From positions 216,368-280,367 of the forward strand of contig JAGLOP010000001.1 in assembly GCA_023138835.1 (NCBI GenBank): DNA of 64,000 nt. Direction: 5' to 3'. Shown piece after piece: positions 43,559-53,093 of the stretch (its first letter is position 1; every line of letters begins with the position of its first letter). Source of the DNA: Arcobacteraceae bacterium (GTDB taxonomy: Bacteria > Campylobacterota > Campylobacteria > Campylobacterales > Arcobacteraceae). A program made the position numbers and the translations under genes. A model generated the notes under the pieces. The model was not told the origin of the DNA. It made no database searches and saw only the letters and a program-made list of their open reading frames with translations.

Positions 43559-43766
43559 GTTTATATGAAATAATAGATTATCTTAACTTAATGAAAGCTT
43601 AGTACCTTTACTTCAAGATTTATTAATTCAATTTTAGATAAAATACGACCAATCAAAGTATTAAGTAGGAAAATGTAGGCATTTATGTTTATATTGCTGT
43701 ATCTTATAAGATATGGTTACGCTAGCCGAACAGACTTTGTAATAAAATATTTTAAAGGACAAACTT

Positions 43767-44072
43767 ATGAAAAAAGTTTTATTTTTAATGGTTGCTTTCG
43801 CAACTGCTGCATTCGCTGGTGAAGGTGAATCTATGGTACAAGCATACTCAGTATTAGCTGCTGGTGTTGGTCTTGGTATTGCTGCAATGGGTGGTGCTAT
43901 TGGTATGGGTAGTACAGCTGCTGCTACTATCGCTGGAACTGCAAGAAACCCAGGTATGGGTGGAAAACTTATGACTACAATGTTTATTGCTCTTGCGATG
44001 ATTGAAGCTCAAGTTATCTATACTCTTGTAATTGCTTTAATTGCATTATATGCAAATCCATTTTTAGGATAA
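43767..44072 (+). CDS. atpE: ATP synthase F0 subunit c
   Basis: 101 residues. An N-terminal signal-like helix (about 1-17, AAFAGEGE) is followed by two membrane helices, the conserved ARNPG loop (59-63) and the ion-binding glutamate E80 in ALAMIEAQVIY. The N-terminal extension is typical of Campylobacterota c subunits. AAAGGA precedes the ATG. It stands alone, away from other atp genes, and is closed by a strong terminator. G-rich helix packing and glutamate suggest a proton ring. Confidence 0.95.
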   Translation: MKKVLFLMVAFATAAFAGEGESMVQAYSVLAAGVGLGIAAMGGAIGMGSTAAATIAGTARNPGMGGKLMTTMFIALAMIEAQVIYTLVIALIALYANPFLG

Positions 44073-44094
44073 TCTAAAGTTTAACTTTAGATAT

Positions 44095-44129
44095 AAAAAA
44101 GCCAGGTAGTTTTTCTACTTGGCTTTTTT
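44095..44129 (+). terminator. Rho-independent terminator of atpE
   Basis: A 15-bp stem with one G-T wobble (AAAAAAGCCA-G-GTAG / CTAC-T-TGGCTTTTTT) and a TTTTT loop, ending in T6. Confidence 0.92.
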
Positions 44130-44138
44130 GATTTTAAT

Positions 44139-45275
44139 ATGAAAAAAACATTCTTAATAATTTTTCTTATATTTTTAACAGGCTGTACAACAACAGAAGT
44201 TTCTCAATTTACAAATGCAATTATCAGTCAAGATCCAAAAAGTGCCTTAATTAATTATGGTAGAAATAAAGCACTTTCAGTAGCCAATAAAAGTATTGCA
44301 AAGATTATTCAAGAATTTGAAAAAGCCATCACCAAGCAATGGGGTGAAGAAGCAAAAAAACCGGAAAAGAAAAAATATGTTAAATATACCCAAAACTATA
44401 AATCAATGGCAGAAGTTGATTTTGACAAGGGAATTATATTAGTTCAAACAATAGATAAAAAGAACCCAAAACAATCTTTAAAAAATGCAATTGTTACAAC
44501 GCTGCTTACACCAAATGACCCAAGAGCAATAGATATGTACTCATCTAAAGAGATAAAATTAAGCGGTACACCATATCTGTATAAAGAAGTAAAAGATCAA
44601 ACGGGTAAATATATTCAATACCCTTGGAGAGCAAATCATTTTGCGACATATCTTATAAATAATAATCTAGAAAAGAATACAATAAAACTTAATGGAAAAA
44701 TGCAAGATATTTATTCGGTCAAATTTAATATGGTAAAAGATCATATACATATAAGAGCAAAGAAATATATCCCGACAGTAACAAAATACTCAAAGCAATT
44801 TGATATAAGTAAAAATCTGATATTCTCAATTATACAAACAGAAAGTAATTTTAACCCTTTTTCAGTAAGTCATGTACCAGCTTATGGACTTATGCAAATA
44901 GTACCTAAAAGTGCGGGAAGAGATGTACATAAATATCTTTACAAAAAAGATAAAATACCATCTAAGGATTTTCTTTTTGACACAAACAACAATATTAAAT
45001 TTGGTACTGCTTATTTGAAAATTATAAAAACGAATTATTTAAAAGGGATACAAAATCCTATATCTAAAGAATATTGTACAATAGCTGCTTATAATACAGG
45101 CTCTGGAAATGTTTTAAAAACTTTTTCAAAAAATAGAGCTAAAGCAGTAGATATCATAAATTCAATGAAACCTAGTGAAATTTATAATACACTTTTAAAT
45201 AAATTACCCTATAAAGAAACACAAAGATATTTAACAAAAGTTTTAAAACATAAAAAAGAATTTGTTAAATTGTAA
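44139..45275 (+). CDS. Lytic murein transglycosylase, MltC-like lipoprotein
   Basis: 378 residues. Lipoprotein signal with lipobox LTGC (Cys16), an N-terminal DUF3393-type domain (about 25-195, as in MltC) and a C-terminal SLT goose-type lysozyme domain. The catalytic glutamate is E235 (IIQTESNFNP), followed by AYGLMQIVPKSAG and the AAYNTGSGNV motif. It cleaves peptidoglycan between MurNAc and GlcNAc with 1,6-anhydro product. It starts 9 bp after the atpE terminator. Confidence 0.9.
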   Translation: MKKTFLIIFLIFLTGCTTTEVSQFTNAIISQDPKSALINYGRNKALSVANKSIAKIIQEFEKAITKQWGEEAKKPEKKKYVKYTQNYKSMAEVDFDKGIILVQTIDKKNPKQSLKNAIVTTLLTPNDPRAIDMYSSKEIKLSGTPYLYKEVKDQTGKYIQYPWRANHFATYLINNNLEKNTIKLNGKMQDIYSVKFNMVKDHIHIRAKKYIPTVTKYSKQFDISKNLIFSIIQTESNFNPFSVSHVPAYGLMQIVPKSAGRDVHKYLYKKDKIPSKDFLFDTNNNIKFGTAYLKIIKTNYLKGIQNPISKEYCTIAAYNTGSGNVLKTFSKNRAKAVDIINSMKPSEIYNTLLNKLPYKETQRYLTKVLKHKKEFVKL

Positions 45276-45305
45276 AATCTTTTTTGATATTATTTAAAAT
45301 TTCAC

Positions 45306-46196
45306 TCATACTATCTCCTCTTTATTATCATCTCTTTCATATTCACATTGAAAAGTTGTATGTGTTATCTCAAACTCATTATGAAGTTTTTCTTCTAATA
45401 TATCTAAAATAGCGTTTGATTCTTGAAGTGTAATATTGTTGTTAAAATCTAAATGTGCTTCTAAATGCACTCTATGTTCATCAAGTCGCCACATATGAAC
45501 ATGATGAATGTTTTTTATATCTTTTATAGATGTTATGCTTTTTACAACATCATCTACCTTAATGTCATTTGGAGAAAAGAGCATAAGTATTGCTGTTGAT
45601 TCTTTTACAAGAGTGAGAGAAGCCCATATAAGATAAAAAGCGATGATCAGAGAGACCACAGGGTCAACCCAAAAAAATTGATAGTAGTACATTAACAAAC
45701 CACCAATAACTACTGCTATACTCGTCATAACATCAGTTAAAAGATGTAGATAGGCAGCTCTGATGTTCATATTATCACGGGCATCATCTTTTACCAACAT
45801 AACACTTACAACATTTAAAACTATACTTAGCATACCAAGTGCAATAACAAGTGTTGAGGCTATAACCTCAGGATGATAGAACTTATGAAATGCCTCTATA
45901 ATTAAAAATATTCCAATTCCTATAAGAACAGAAGCATTAAAAAGTGTTGCTAATACTTCAGCTCGTCTATAGCCAAAAGTTCTCTCTTGTGTTGCATCTT
46001 TTGAGGAGAGTCTGTTTGCCCACCAAGCTACAACCAAAGCTAAAACATCACTAAAGTTATGCATAGCATCACTAAGAAGTGCTAATGAACCGGAGAGTAT
46101 CCCTCCTACAATCTGTGAGAGGGTAATTATGATATTTAAGATTATAGTGATAAATAGATTTTTACCACTTACCTTATGATGATGATGTTCATTCAT
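45306..46196 (-). CDS. Cation diffusion facilitator (CzcD-type metal exporter)
   Basis: 296 residues. His-rich N-terminus (NEHHHHK), six helices, metal-site residues in SDAMHNFSDVLALVVAW (helix 2, D/H-x3-D) and YLHLLTDVMTSIAVVIGG (helix 5, H-x3-D), and a C-terminal cytoplasmic domain with HHVHMWRLDEHRVHLEAH. It should export Zn or a related divalent ion by proton antiport. Its ATG overlaps the arsenate reductase stop by one base. Confidence 0.93.
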   Translation of the reverse strand: MNEHHHHKVSGKNLFITIILNIIITLSQIVGGILSGSLALLSDAMHNFSDVLALVVAWWANRLSSKDATQERTFGYRRAEVLATLFNASVLIGIGIFLIIEAFHKFYHPEVIASTLVIALGMLSIVLNVVSVMLVKDDARDNMNIRAAYLHLLTDVMTSIAVVIGGLLMYYYQFFWVDPVVSLIIAFYLIWASLTLVKESTAILMLFSPNDIKVDDVVKSITSIKDIKNIHHVHMWRLDEHRVHLEAHLDFNNNITLQESNAILDILEEKLHNEFEITHTTFQCEYERDDNKEEIV

Positions 46197-46660
46197 TATA
46201 TTAAGTCCTTAATCATAAGAGCATCTCTCACCTTTGACAATAAAATTTCTTCTATCTCTTTATATGTATCTATAAAAGCATCAAATTCTTTTCCATCCGG
46301 GTCTTCAAAGCTTACGTGAATTTTATTTACATGAGCAGGAAACATTGGACAAGTCTCATGTGCATGGTCACAGACTGTTACTACCAAATCAAAACCAGCA
46401 GATGCAGTTTCATCCTGAGATGAAAGGTTTCCTTGAAAATCCATATCAATAACTTCATCTAAATGCTTAGAGTGATAACTATCATCCCAAATATTATTTT
46501 GTTCCAATATTTTTTTAGCATTTAAATTGACTTTTCCACTAGGAGTTACACCGCAGCTATATGCTTGAACTCCATCTAATTTTGCATTTATCAAAGCTTC
46601 GCCAATGATACTTCTACAACTATTTCCTGTACACATCACTAAAACTTTTTTAATTTTCAT
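46196..46660 (-). CDS. arsC: Arsenate reductase, thioredoxin-coupled LMW-phosphatase type
   Basis: 154 residues from the ATG at 46660; a second in-frame ATG at 46675 cannot be excluded because neither has a clear ribosome site. The 46660 start places the nucleophile at Cys10 (CTGNSCRS, CX5R loop), as in the S. aureus enzyme, with the shuttle cysteines seven apart in VCDHAHETCP. It reduces arsenate to arsenite. Coupled to the CDF gene rather than to an arsenite pump, which is unusual. Confidence 0.88.
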   Translation of the reverse strand: MKIKKVLVMCTGNSCRSIIGEALINAKLDGVQAYSCGVTPSGKVNLNAKKILEQNNIWDDSYHSKHLDEVIDMDFQGNLSSQDETASAGFDLVVTVCDHAHETCPMFPAHVNKIHVSFEDPDGKEFDAFIDTYKEIEEILLSKVRDALMIKDLI

Positions 46661-46813
46661 TTTTACACACTTCATTTAATTTTGGTATATCAACATATAT
46701 TACTTCGTTTTTATATTCCTACCTGCCCATTTTAGCAGTTCATTTGACAATTGCATCATATTAAGCAATACAACATAGACTATTATGTATAATTCCAGTC
46801 GACAATCACAAAT

Positions 46814-46898
46814 GCGCACGTGGTGGAACGGTAGACACGTTGCCTTGAGGGGGCAATGCCAGTTTGGTGTGGAGGTTCAAATCCTCTCGTGCGCACCA
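46814..46898 (+). tRNA. tRNA-Leu (anticodon GAG)
   Basis: 85 nt with encoded CCA. Acceptor GCGCACG / CGTGCGC, D-arm GTGGAACGGTAGACAC, anticodon arm TTGCC-TTGAGGG-GGCAA (anticodon GAG), long variable region and T-arm GAGG-TTCAAAT-CCTC, as expected for the class II tRNA-Leu. A TATAAT lies at 46788-46793. Confidence 0.96.
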
Positions 46899-46917
46899 TT
46901 AATAAAGAAAGAATTTA

Positions 46918-49158
46918 CTAAAAACTCTCCCATTCATCAGCATCATTATTTGCTGTGATTTTTTGAGTAGGTGCAACTTTTTGCTTTGCTACTACTGTAG
47001 AGTTAGTAACTTTTTTAGTAGATTCTGTTGAAATATTACCTACAACTTCTTTAGTTGTTCCCATATTTTTAGCTTTTACATTATCTTTACCTACAAACTC
47101 TTTTTCATTTGCACTTGATACAATTAATTTAGCTATCTCATCTGTTTGAACTGCAACATCATTAGTTTGTGAAGCAATAGAAGCATTTTGTTGAGTTTGT
47201 TGATCTAATGTAGTAACTGCATCATTTATTTGTACTATTCCTGATTGTTGTTCTTTACTTGCCATCTCCACATCAGAAATTAATTCTATTGTTTTAGATA
47301 TATTTTCATTAAGTTCATCATACCCTTTTATCATCTTATCTGCTATTACTTTACCATCATTTGCTTTAGTGGTTGCATTTTCTACAAGTGATTTAATCTC
47401 ATTTGCTGCTTCTGCACTTCTAGATGCTAGATTTCTTACCTCTTGAGCAACAACTGCAAAACCTTTTCCAGCTTCACCTGCTGTTGCTGCTTCAACTGCT
47501 GCATTAAGTGAAAGAATATTAGTTTGAAATGCAATTTGATCAATAACAGAAATTGCATCATTAATTGCATTTACCTGTTCATCTATCTCATTCATTGCAG
47601 TAGTTGTTTGTCTAGCTAATTCTTGTCCTCCATTTGCTGAAGTTGTAACTTGATTTGCATATCCTGACATTTTAACTACATTATCAGTATTGTGTGAAAT
47701 ATTACTTGTAATCTCTTCTAGGGCTGCTGATGTTTCTTCTAAAGATGCTGCTGCTTCATTTGAATTATTATTTAATGTATCTACATTTTTAAGAAGAATA
47801 TCTGAACTTTCACCAAGAGTTAAACCATTTTGCTTATTTTCTACTAGCATACCAGTAATAGCATCTCTTAGTTTATTGATATCAGTGACTAATAGTTCAA
47901 AAACTCCACCTTTTTCAATACCTTCTAGTTTCAATTCATTTCTATAGTCATATTTAGCATATTGCTCTAAAATCACATTCATATTTGTAAAATGTTCTTT
48001 TGTGGCTTTTATCATATTATTTACACCATCTTTAAAATTATTCAAAGATTGATTAGAAGTTGTTTTTTCTATATATTGAGAGTACCAGCCATGTTGAACT
48101 CTGTTCATAATTGCTTGTGCTTCTTCTATCAAAGCATTATCCTGATCAATTCCGACTTTAGTTTTAGTAATATTCTCATTTACTATTTTTGCCATAGTTC
48201 CTATCTCATCATTTGCCTTATCATCTAAAAGTTTTGCATCACCATTCTCTCTATTTAAGTATTTAAAGAAATTTAAAAGTCCATCTTGGAAATTGTTCAG
48301 CGGAGTTATAATACCTTTTATAATCACAAGAGAAATAGCTATTATAAAAATAATAATTAGAACTGATAAAATATTTGCAGTAGTTTTTAAAGAACTGACA
48401 TGACTTTCAACATCTTTTATTGCTGCTTTGCTCATCTTTGTTAATAATTCTTCACTTTTATGTACAGTTTTTCTCATCTCTCCTTGAAAACCTAATTTAC
48501 TATTTAAACCTATCTCTCTTTCTGCTTTAATTAATGATAAAAAATCTTTTTTATATGATTTTAATTGGTTGTTTATCTCTCCGCTTGTAGATGCAATTAA
48601 TTTATCTATTTTACTCTGAAATTTATCTACATATTTCATATCCCTTCTAAGCATAAAATCTTTTTCTTGCTTTCTTAAATCATAAACTACGGAAAGAAGC
48701 TTGTAATCTTTTGTTTTTTTTGCTATATCCTGCACATTATGGACAGAAGCTCTAAGACTACCATACAAACCATCTTTTGGATTTAATCCAATTTGCTGCT
48801 GTTTAGTAATTAATTTAAAAAATGCAATTTGATACTCATTGATTACATTACTAAAAGCTTTTACATCTGAACTATTTATACTATTATTCTCCAAAGTTTC
48901 TTTTAGTTTATTAGCATCATTTTGTAAAACTTTTACATTTTTTTCAAACTTTCCCTTATATTTTATATCTTTTCTTGCTAAAAAGTCTTTTTCATTTCTT
49001 CTTAGCATCAACATATCTGCATTTAACTCTTCTATTTTTGCCGTTGCACCATCTAATTCATTTGTGCTAGTAATAGAAGTATTTAACAGTATTGTCAATA
49101 CCATCAACCCAAAAACTGAAATCCCCGCTGATAAAATTAATTTTGTTTTAATTGTCAT
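46918..49158 (-). CDS. Methyl-accepting chemotaxis protein with HBM sensor domain
   Basis: 746 residues from the ATG at 49158, which has AAGGAG 6 nt upstream; an earlier in-frame ATG at 49173 would put that ribosome site inside the gene. TM1 (about 8-27), a helical bimodular (HBM) periplasmic domain with duplicated [17 protein letters not shown] and [16 protein letters not shown] helices, TM2 near 265-287, HAMP, then the signalling tip [33 protein letters not shown]. The C-terminus DADEWESF may be a CheR/CheB or adaptor tether. Ligand unknown (HBM receptors often bind organic acids). Confidence 0.94.
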   Translation of the reverse strand: MTIKTKLILSAGISVFGLMVLTILLNTSITSTNELDGATAKIEELNADMLMLRRNEKDFLARKDIKYKGKFEKNVKVLQNDANKLKETLENNSINSSDVKAFSNVINEYQIAFFKLITKQQQIGLNPKDGLYGSLRASVHNVQDIAKKTKDYKLLSVVYDLRKQEKDFMLRRDMKYVDKFQSKIDKLIASTSGEINNQLKSYKKDFLSLIKAEREIGLNSKLGFQGEMRKTVHKSEELLTKMSKAAIKDVESHVSSLKTTANILSVLIIIFIIAISLVIIKGIITPLNNFQDGLLNFFKYLNRENGDAKLLDDKANDEIGTMAKIVNENITKTKVGIDQDNALIEEAQAIMNRVQHGWYSQYIEKTTSNQSLNNFKDGVNNMIKATKEHFTNMNVILEQYAKYDYRNELKLEGIEKGGVFELLVTDINKLRDAITGMLVENKQNGLTLGESSDILLKNVDTLNNNSNEAAASLEETSAALEEITSNISHNTDNVVKMSGYANQVTTSANGGQELARQTTTAMNEIDEQVNAINDAISVIDQIAFQTNILSLNAAVEAATAGEAGKGFAVVAQEVRNLASRSAEAANEIKSLVENATTKANDGKVIADKMIKGYDELNENISKTIELISDVEMASKEQQSGIVQINDAVTTLDQQTQQNASIASQTNDVAVQTDEIAKLIVSSANEKEFVGKDNVKAKNMGTTKEVVGNISTESTKKVTNSTVVAKQKVAPTQKITANNDADEWESF

Positions 49159-49173
49159 ACTATTCTCCTTCAT

Positions 49174-49386
49174 TTGTAATTGTATTAAAAAAAAGTGGTA
49201 AAATTATGTTTCAACATTATACTGCCTTATTATTTTTACTTATTAATATTATAAGTATAGCATTTGCAGTTTAAAGTTTTTATTAAAATAGACTTAAAAG
49301 ATAAAAATAAAGATTATTCATAATGTTATATCTGCTAACATTATTAAATGTCAAGCAAACTACTAAAATGGGAAGGCAAAAGTTAT
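49174..49386. other. Gene-free AT-rich stretch
   Basis: Contains the chemoreceptor promoter side, a 22-codon hydrophobic frame (49206-49274) that I do not accept as a gene, and a small hairpin (ATAATGTTA / TAACATTAT, 49320-49344). With the decayed tRNA-like stretch it makes a 318-bp gap that looks like an eroded locus. Confidence 0.5.
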
Positions 49387-49481
49387 GTAGACAATGTATC
49401 TATATTAGAGTTAAAAAGCTCTGTATCATCAATAAATGCAGGGTTTAGAATATGGAAGTTCAAATCTTCTCTGGTGCACCA
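49387..49481 (+). pseudogene. Decayed tRNA-Leu-like sequence with intact 3' end
   Basis: The 3' part GGAAGTTCAAATCTTC plus TCTGGTGCACCA (49454-49481) is a T-arm, acceptor strand and CCA; it matches the tRNA-Leu(GAG) 3' end at 23 of 28 positions, with a compensating A-T for G-C change in the T stem. Upstream are a D-arm-like GTAGACA (49387) and an anticodon-arm-like AGAG...CTCT (49407-49422), but no 5' acceptor GCACCAG, so it cannot fold as a tRNA. It may be an eroded tRNA gene or an integration-site remnant. Confidence 0.55.
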
Positions 49482-49491
49482 CTGATTTATA

Positions 49492-49734
49492 TTATAATTT
49501 AAACTCTAGTTCAATCTCTTTTGCTTTTTCAATCCCAATCATTGTTAAACCATCATCAGAAACATATCCTAAAGACCTAAGACCTTTTAAATACTGTTTT
49601 CCCTGCTTTAACGAAAATACTCTGCTATTATCCATAGTTTTTACCACATGCATTAAAGTTTCATCATCTGCTCTTTTATAAATACCAAGTAATAAAACTC
49701 TTAACTCTATATTTTCTTCTATATCTAAATCCAT
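49492..49734 (-). CDS. Small protein of unknown function
   Basis: 80 residues, acidic, no membrane helix. The second half (LKQGKQYLKGLRSLGYVSDDGLTMIGIEKAKEIELE) looks like a winged-helix fragment, but no family is recognised. Its start overlaps the MFS gene's TAG by 10 bp with AGGA in place, so it is translated from the same mRNA. The decayed tRNA lies just beyond its 3' end. Confidence 0.68.
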   Translation of the reverse strand: MDLDIEENIELRVLLLGIYKRADDETLMHVVKTMDNSRVFSLKQGKQYLKGLRSLGYVSDDGLTMIGIEKAKEIELEFKL

Positions 49735-50906
49735 CTCAAAATCCTTTTGTAATAAAATCCAACTATTATAAATAAACTACCTAAAATAATAGTAATTATA
49801 TCAAGTCCAACATAACTTGCCATAAAACCTATAAATAATGTTGTAGTTACATTTGAAAGCATAAATATCATCTCATTATACGCCAATACTCTTCCTAAAA
49901 ATTGATGATCTACTTTATCTTGTAAAAGTGCATAAGTATATGACCAAAGTGTTGTTGTAGCAAGTCCTGTTAAAAATATTCCAAATAAACCAATATAAAA
50001 ATCATTTTGCATAAATGCCCACAATATTATCATTAAACCTTGAACAATAAATAAATAAAACAATCGTTCTTTAGTGATCCATTTACTTATAAAAAAAGGT
50101 CCTATCATAAGTGCAAAGGCACGAGTCGCATTTGACATTCCAATAGCAAGGGGGACTGCAATTATATATTTATAGTGATAATCTGCTAATAAAGTTACGA
50201 GTGTATCAAAAGCAGTTAATCCAACGGCTCCATGTAAAAGCATCAGTTCAACTAACTGCTTATTTGATTTAATATAATTAAATCCATCTTTAATAGATTG
50301 GAATATTTTTTCTTCTACTTTTACATGCTTAACACTAAATATTGTTCGCCATAAGATTAAAATAGCAATTATAAAAAAGAAACTGTCAATTATAAATGAT
50401 GTTTTAACTCCATATAAGTTCACCACTATTCCACCCACAGCCATACCTGCAGTAAAAGTAAATGACCAAATAATAGAATGTAGTTCATTTGCTTTTATAA
50501 GAGCCTGCCCACTTAAAAGTTTAGGCATCAAAGTCATCTCAGCTGTAAAAAACATAGATGCACTGCTCATTCGAATAAATAAAAATATAAATAACATCCA
50601 AACATCACTTAAATTGTTAATCAACAAAAAGCAAAGTGTCATTAAAAGTTCGGTTGATAATAAAAACAGCATCAATTGTTTGGCATTTATTCTATCAACC
50701 AAGGTACCGCTAAATGGAGCCAATATAACAGCAGGAATAAAATGAGCAGCGGTAACCAAAGCAATCATAAAAGGAGTTGCCCCAAAGTCAACCATCATAC
50801 TGTATATAGCTACATTAGAAAACCAGGCACCAAAATATGCTATAAATTGTACAGCAGATAATTGCCGCACTATTTTATGATTTGTAAAAAGTTCTCGGTA
50901 TGTCAA
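49725..50906 (-). CDS. MFS exporter (EntS-like)
   Basis: 393 residues, about 11-12 helices; the loop GTLVDRINAKQLM is a family-type motif A. The start is TTG at 50904-50906; the frame is opened by the TAG of the upstream gene, in the same frame with only nine bases between. It lies downstream of an HlyD-like periplasmic protein and BatD. Substrate unknown. Confidence 0.86.
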   Translation of the reverse strand: MTYRELFTNHKIVRQLSAVQFIAYFGAWFSNVAIYSMMVDFGATPFMIALVTAAHFIPAVILAPFSGTLVDRINAKQLMLFLLSTELLMTLCFLLINNLSDVWMLFIFLFIRMSSASMFFTAEMTLMPKLLSGQALIKANELHSIIWSFTFTAGMAVGGIVVNLYGVKTSFIIDSFFFIIAILILWRTIFSVKHVKVEEKIFQSIKDGFNYIKSNKQLVELMLLHGAVGLTAFDTLVTLLADYHYKYIIAVPLAIGMSNATRAFALMIGPFFISKWITKERLFYLFIVQGLMIILWAFMQNDFYIGLFGIFLTGLATTTLWSYTYALLQDKVDHQFLGRVLAYNEMIFMLSNVTTTLFIGFMASYVGLDIITIILGSLFIIVGFYYKRILRWI

Positions 50907-50915
50907 TGAGATTTT

Positions 50916-51623
50916 CTATTTAAATTCTATTTTAACTAATTTCGAAAAGTTTTTAGGAGCATCTATAATTATTTCACATTTATAAGATGAAATATGTTTT
51001 ATATCTGCTACTTCATATAATTTACTGATTTTATAAGTGGTTTCTTTTCCATTTATATAAATAACTTTTGTACTTTGTGCTTTAGCTTTATCAATAGGTA
51101 AAAATATCTCAAGCTTTGCTTTACTTAAATCATCAGCAATATAAAGTAAAGTTCCGGCATTTACAAAGTCACCTACTTTTACATTAATATCCGAGATATA
51201 TTTATTATTTTCAATTAACAGCTTTTTTTCTAACTTGTCTTCTAAAACAGCTTTTTTAGTAATTAAATCAGCCATTTGATTTTCCAAATTTAGAACTTTT
51301 ATTTTTTGATTATCTTTATCTACTTGAGACTTTGATTTAATTCTTTGGAACTTTTTTAATGTACCTTTTTCTATTTTTATAATTTGTTTATATGTTTTAA
51401 TTTTATTTCTAGTTTGATTCAACTCTACTTTATCAACTTTACTGTCAATTTTAATAATTGTAGTTTTGTTAGATTTTAAACCTTTTATACTATCATTTAC
51501 ATAAATAATTTGTCCACTTACAGATGCTTTAACATTGTATGTCTCCAAAGGTTGTAGTTTCGCAAAATACTCATTTGCCCAAATAGATAGATTTAACAAA
51601 ATCACTATACTTATAATTCTCAT
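50916..51623 (-). CDS. HlyD-like periplasmic adaptor protein
   Basis: 235 residues with signal peptide (about 1-16, SIWANEY). A lipoyl-like half (VKASVSGQIIYVNDSIKGL), a long coiled-coil hairpin (about 60-135), and a second lipoyl-like half (ISDINVKVGDFVNAGTLLYIADD) are visible, followed by a short beta region. It is smaller than usual membrane-fusion proteins. It may pair with the MFS exporter that follows. Its start overlaps the BatD stop by four bases. Confidence 0.78.
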   Translation of the reverse strand: MRIISIVILLNLSIWANEYFAKLQPLETYNVKASVSGQIIYVNDSIKGLKSNKTTIIKIDSKVDKVELNQTRNKIKTYKQIIKIEKGTLKKFQRIKSKSQVDKDNQKIKVLNLENQMADLITKKAVLEDKLEKKLLIENNKYISDINVKVGDFVNAGTLLYIADDLSKAKLEIFLPIDKAKAQSTKVIYINGKETTYKISKLYEVADIKHISSYKCEIIIDAPKNFSKLVKIEFK

Positions 51624-53089
51624 AATTTTAATTCCTTTAATATATTTTGTACCTGTTTTTTTATACTTCTTAAATCAACATTATCATTTTGCTCAAGTTC
51701 GTAGATTATTTTATCTAAGTTTTCATCAATATTGATATATGGCACAAGTTTTTTTAAAAGTTCTTCTGATGTTGTACATCTTTTAATAGTTTTTTGAAGA
51801 GGCATATCCTCTTCTTTTATTTGTCTATTTTTAACTGTTAGATATAAAATAAATATTGCACTAGATAATATAAAACCTAAAACAAAAAATAAAATTTTAT
51901 CGTTATTGCTTGTTTCAATTACTTTAGTTACAATTTTCTGCTCTTGAGCTTTTGGAACTTCAATTTTAGCCACTCGCTCCTCTTTTACCTCTAATTGCTT
52001 TTTAACTCCAACTGCACCATCAACTTTTATTTTATATTCATCACTTTTAATTGTTTTGACTTTTTGACTATTTTTATCAAAATATTTAAGCACTACTGTT
52101 GGAATTATAAAGTCTTCTTGAGCAACTATAGAATAACTTTTTTTATAAATTCCACCATATTTTCCATTTTTTATATTAAAATCTTTTTGTGATGGATTAT
52201 CATAAACAGTTGCATTTGGAATATCAAGATTGTACTCTTCTAAATCATCAATATTTCCCCGACCGGAAATCTCTAATTGAAAAGAAACTGCTTCGCCAAA
52301 CTTAATACTGTTTTTATCTATTTTAGTTTTTATTTTAAAATCACCTATTAAGTTTATATCTTTAGGCAATGATTTTACATCTATTTTTAAATCATTCGAA
52401 TACACAAGTTTAGTTTTTGTTACTGCTCCAAAAAAGTTATTTCTTTGATTCGAATCAGGAACTACTACACCTATTTTCAAAGGTTGTATTTCTAGTATTC
52501 CACTCTTTTGGGCAAATAAGAGAAAATTCAACTCTTGCACTACATATAAATTATCATATTGTTGTTTAGGACTTTTTAACTGTTTTGACCAAAAGTTTTC
52601 AAAATTTGGCGGTGTAAATTGTAAATCATAAAGCTGCATATTTTTTTTATATTTAAAAATCATAGTAAAAAGAATCTCTTCGCCTACATAAACTTTATTT
52701 TTATTTACTTTAATTATTAGATCAAACATATTTGATTTGGTTTTAGAAACTTTTTGTAAAATTATTTTCTGAGATTTTGTTTTTTCTACTTTACCATCTA
52801 TTTTAATATCAAAACTTGGCAGGATAATATCCTTAGTTGGAAAGAATTTATATTGCCTAATTAAAGTTTGATTCACCACTCCATTTATAATACTTGTTTG
52901 ACTTGAAGTACCTACTTTTTGTACTACAAAACCACTTATTTCCTTAATATCAGGAAAATCTACATCACTGCCGCTAGCACTAATATTAAAAACCACTGCC
53001 TCACCTGCAAGAAATATCTTAGGTGCAGTTACAATCACTTGTGCATTTAAAATAAATGGTATTATTAATAAGAATAAAACTTTAATCAT
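51620..53089 (-). CDS. BatD-like (oxygen tolerance) protein
   Basis: 489 residues with signal peptide (about 1-16), a beta-rich periplasmic region with KNKVYVGEEILFTMIFKY repeats of the BatD type, one C-terminal helix (about 405-425) and a short cytoplasmic tail. BatD belongs to the MoxR/BatABCDE envelope stress system, but no moxR, batA or batB lies in the window. It follows recN by 4 bp and is coupled to the HlyD-like gene. Moderately sure of family. Confidence 0.78.
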   Translation of the reverse strand: MIKVLFLLIIPFILNAQVIVTAPKIFLAGEAVVFNISASGSDVDFPDIKEISGFVVQKVGTSSQTSIINGVVNQTLIRQYKFFPTKDIILPSFDIKIDGKVEKTKSQKIILQKVSKTKSNMFDLIIKVNKNKVYVGEEILFTMIFKYKKNMQLYDLQFTPPNFENFWSKQLKSPKQQYDNLYVVQELNFLLFAQKSGILEIQPLKIGVVVPDSNQRNNFFGAVTKTKLVYSNDLKIDVKSLPKDINLIGDFKIKTKIDKNSIKFGEAVSFQLEISGRGNIDDLEEYNLDIPNATVYDNPSQKDFNIKNGKYGGIYKKSYSIVAQEDFIIPTVVLKYFDKNSQKVKTIKSDEYKIKVDGAVGVKKQLEVKEERVAKIEVPKAQEQKIVTKVIETSNNDKILFFVLGFILSSAIFILYLTVKNRQIKEEDMPLQKTIKRCTTSEELLKKLVPYINIDENLDKIIYELEQNDNVDLRSIKKQVQNILKELKL

Positions 53090-53093
53090 AATA

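Noticed and set aside
49159..49173. Earlier ATG of the chemoreceptor
   Set aside because: It would place the AAGGAG ribosome site within the coding sequence; the ATG at 49158 is 6 nt after that site.
49206..49274. 22-codon hydrophobic frame
   Set aside because: Too short, no ribosome site, in an eroded AT-rich gap.
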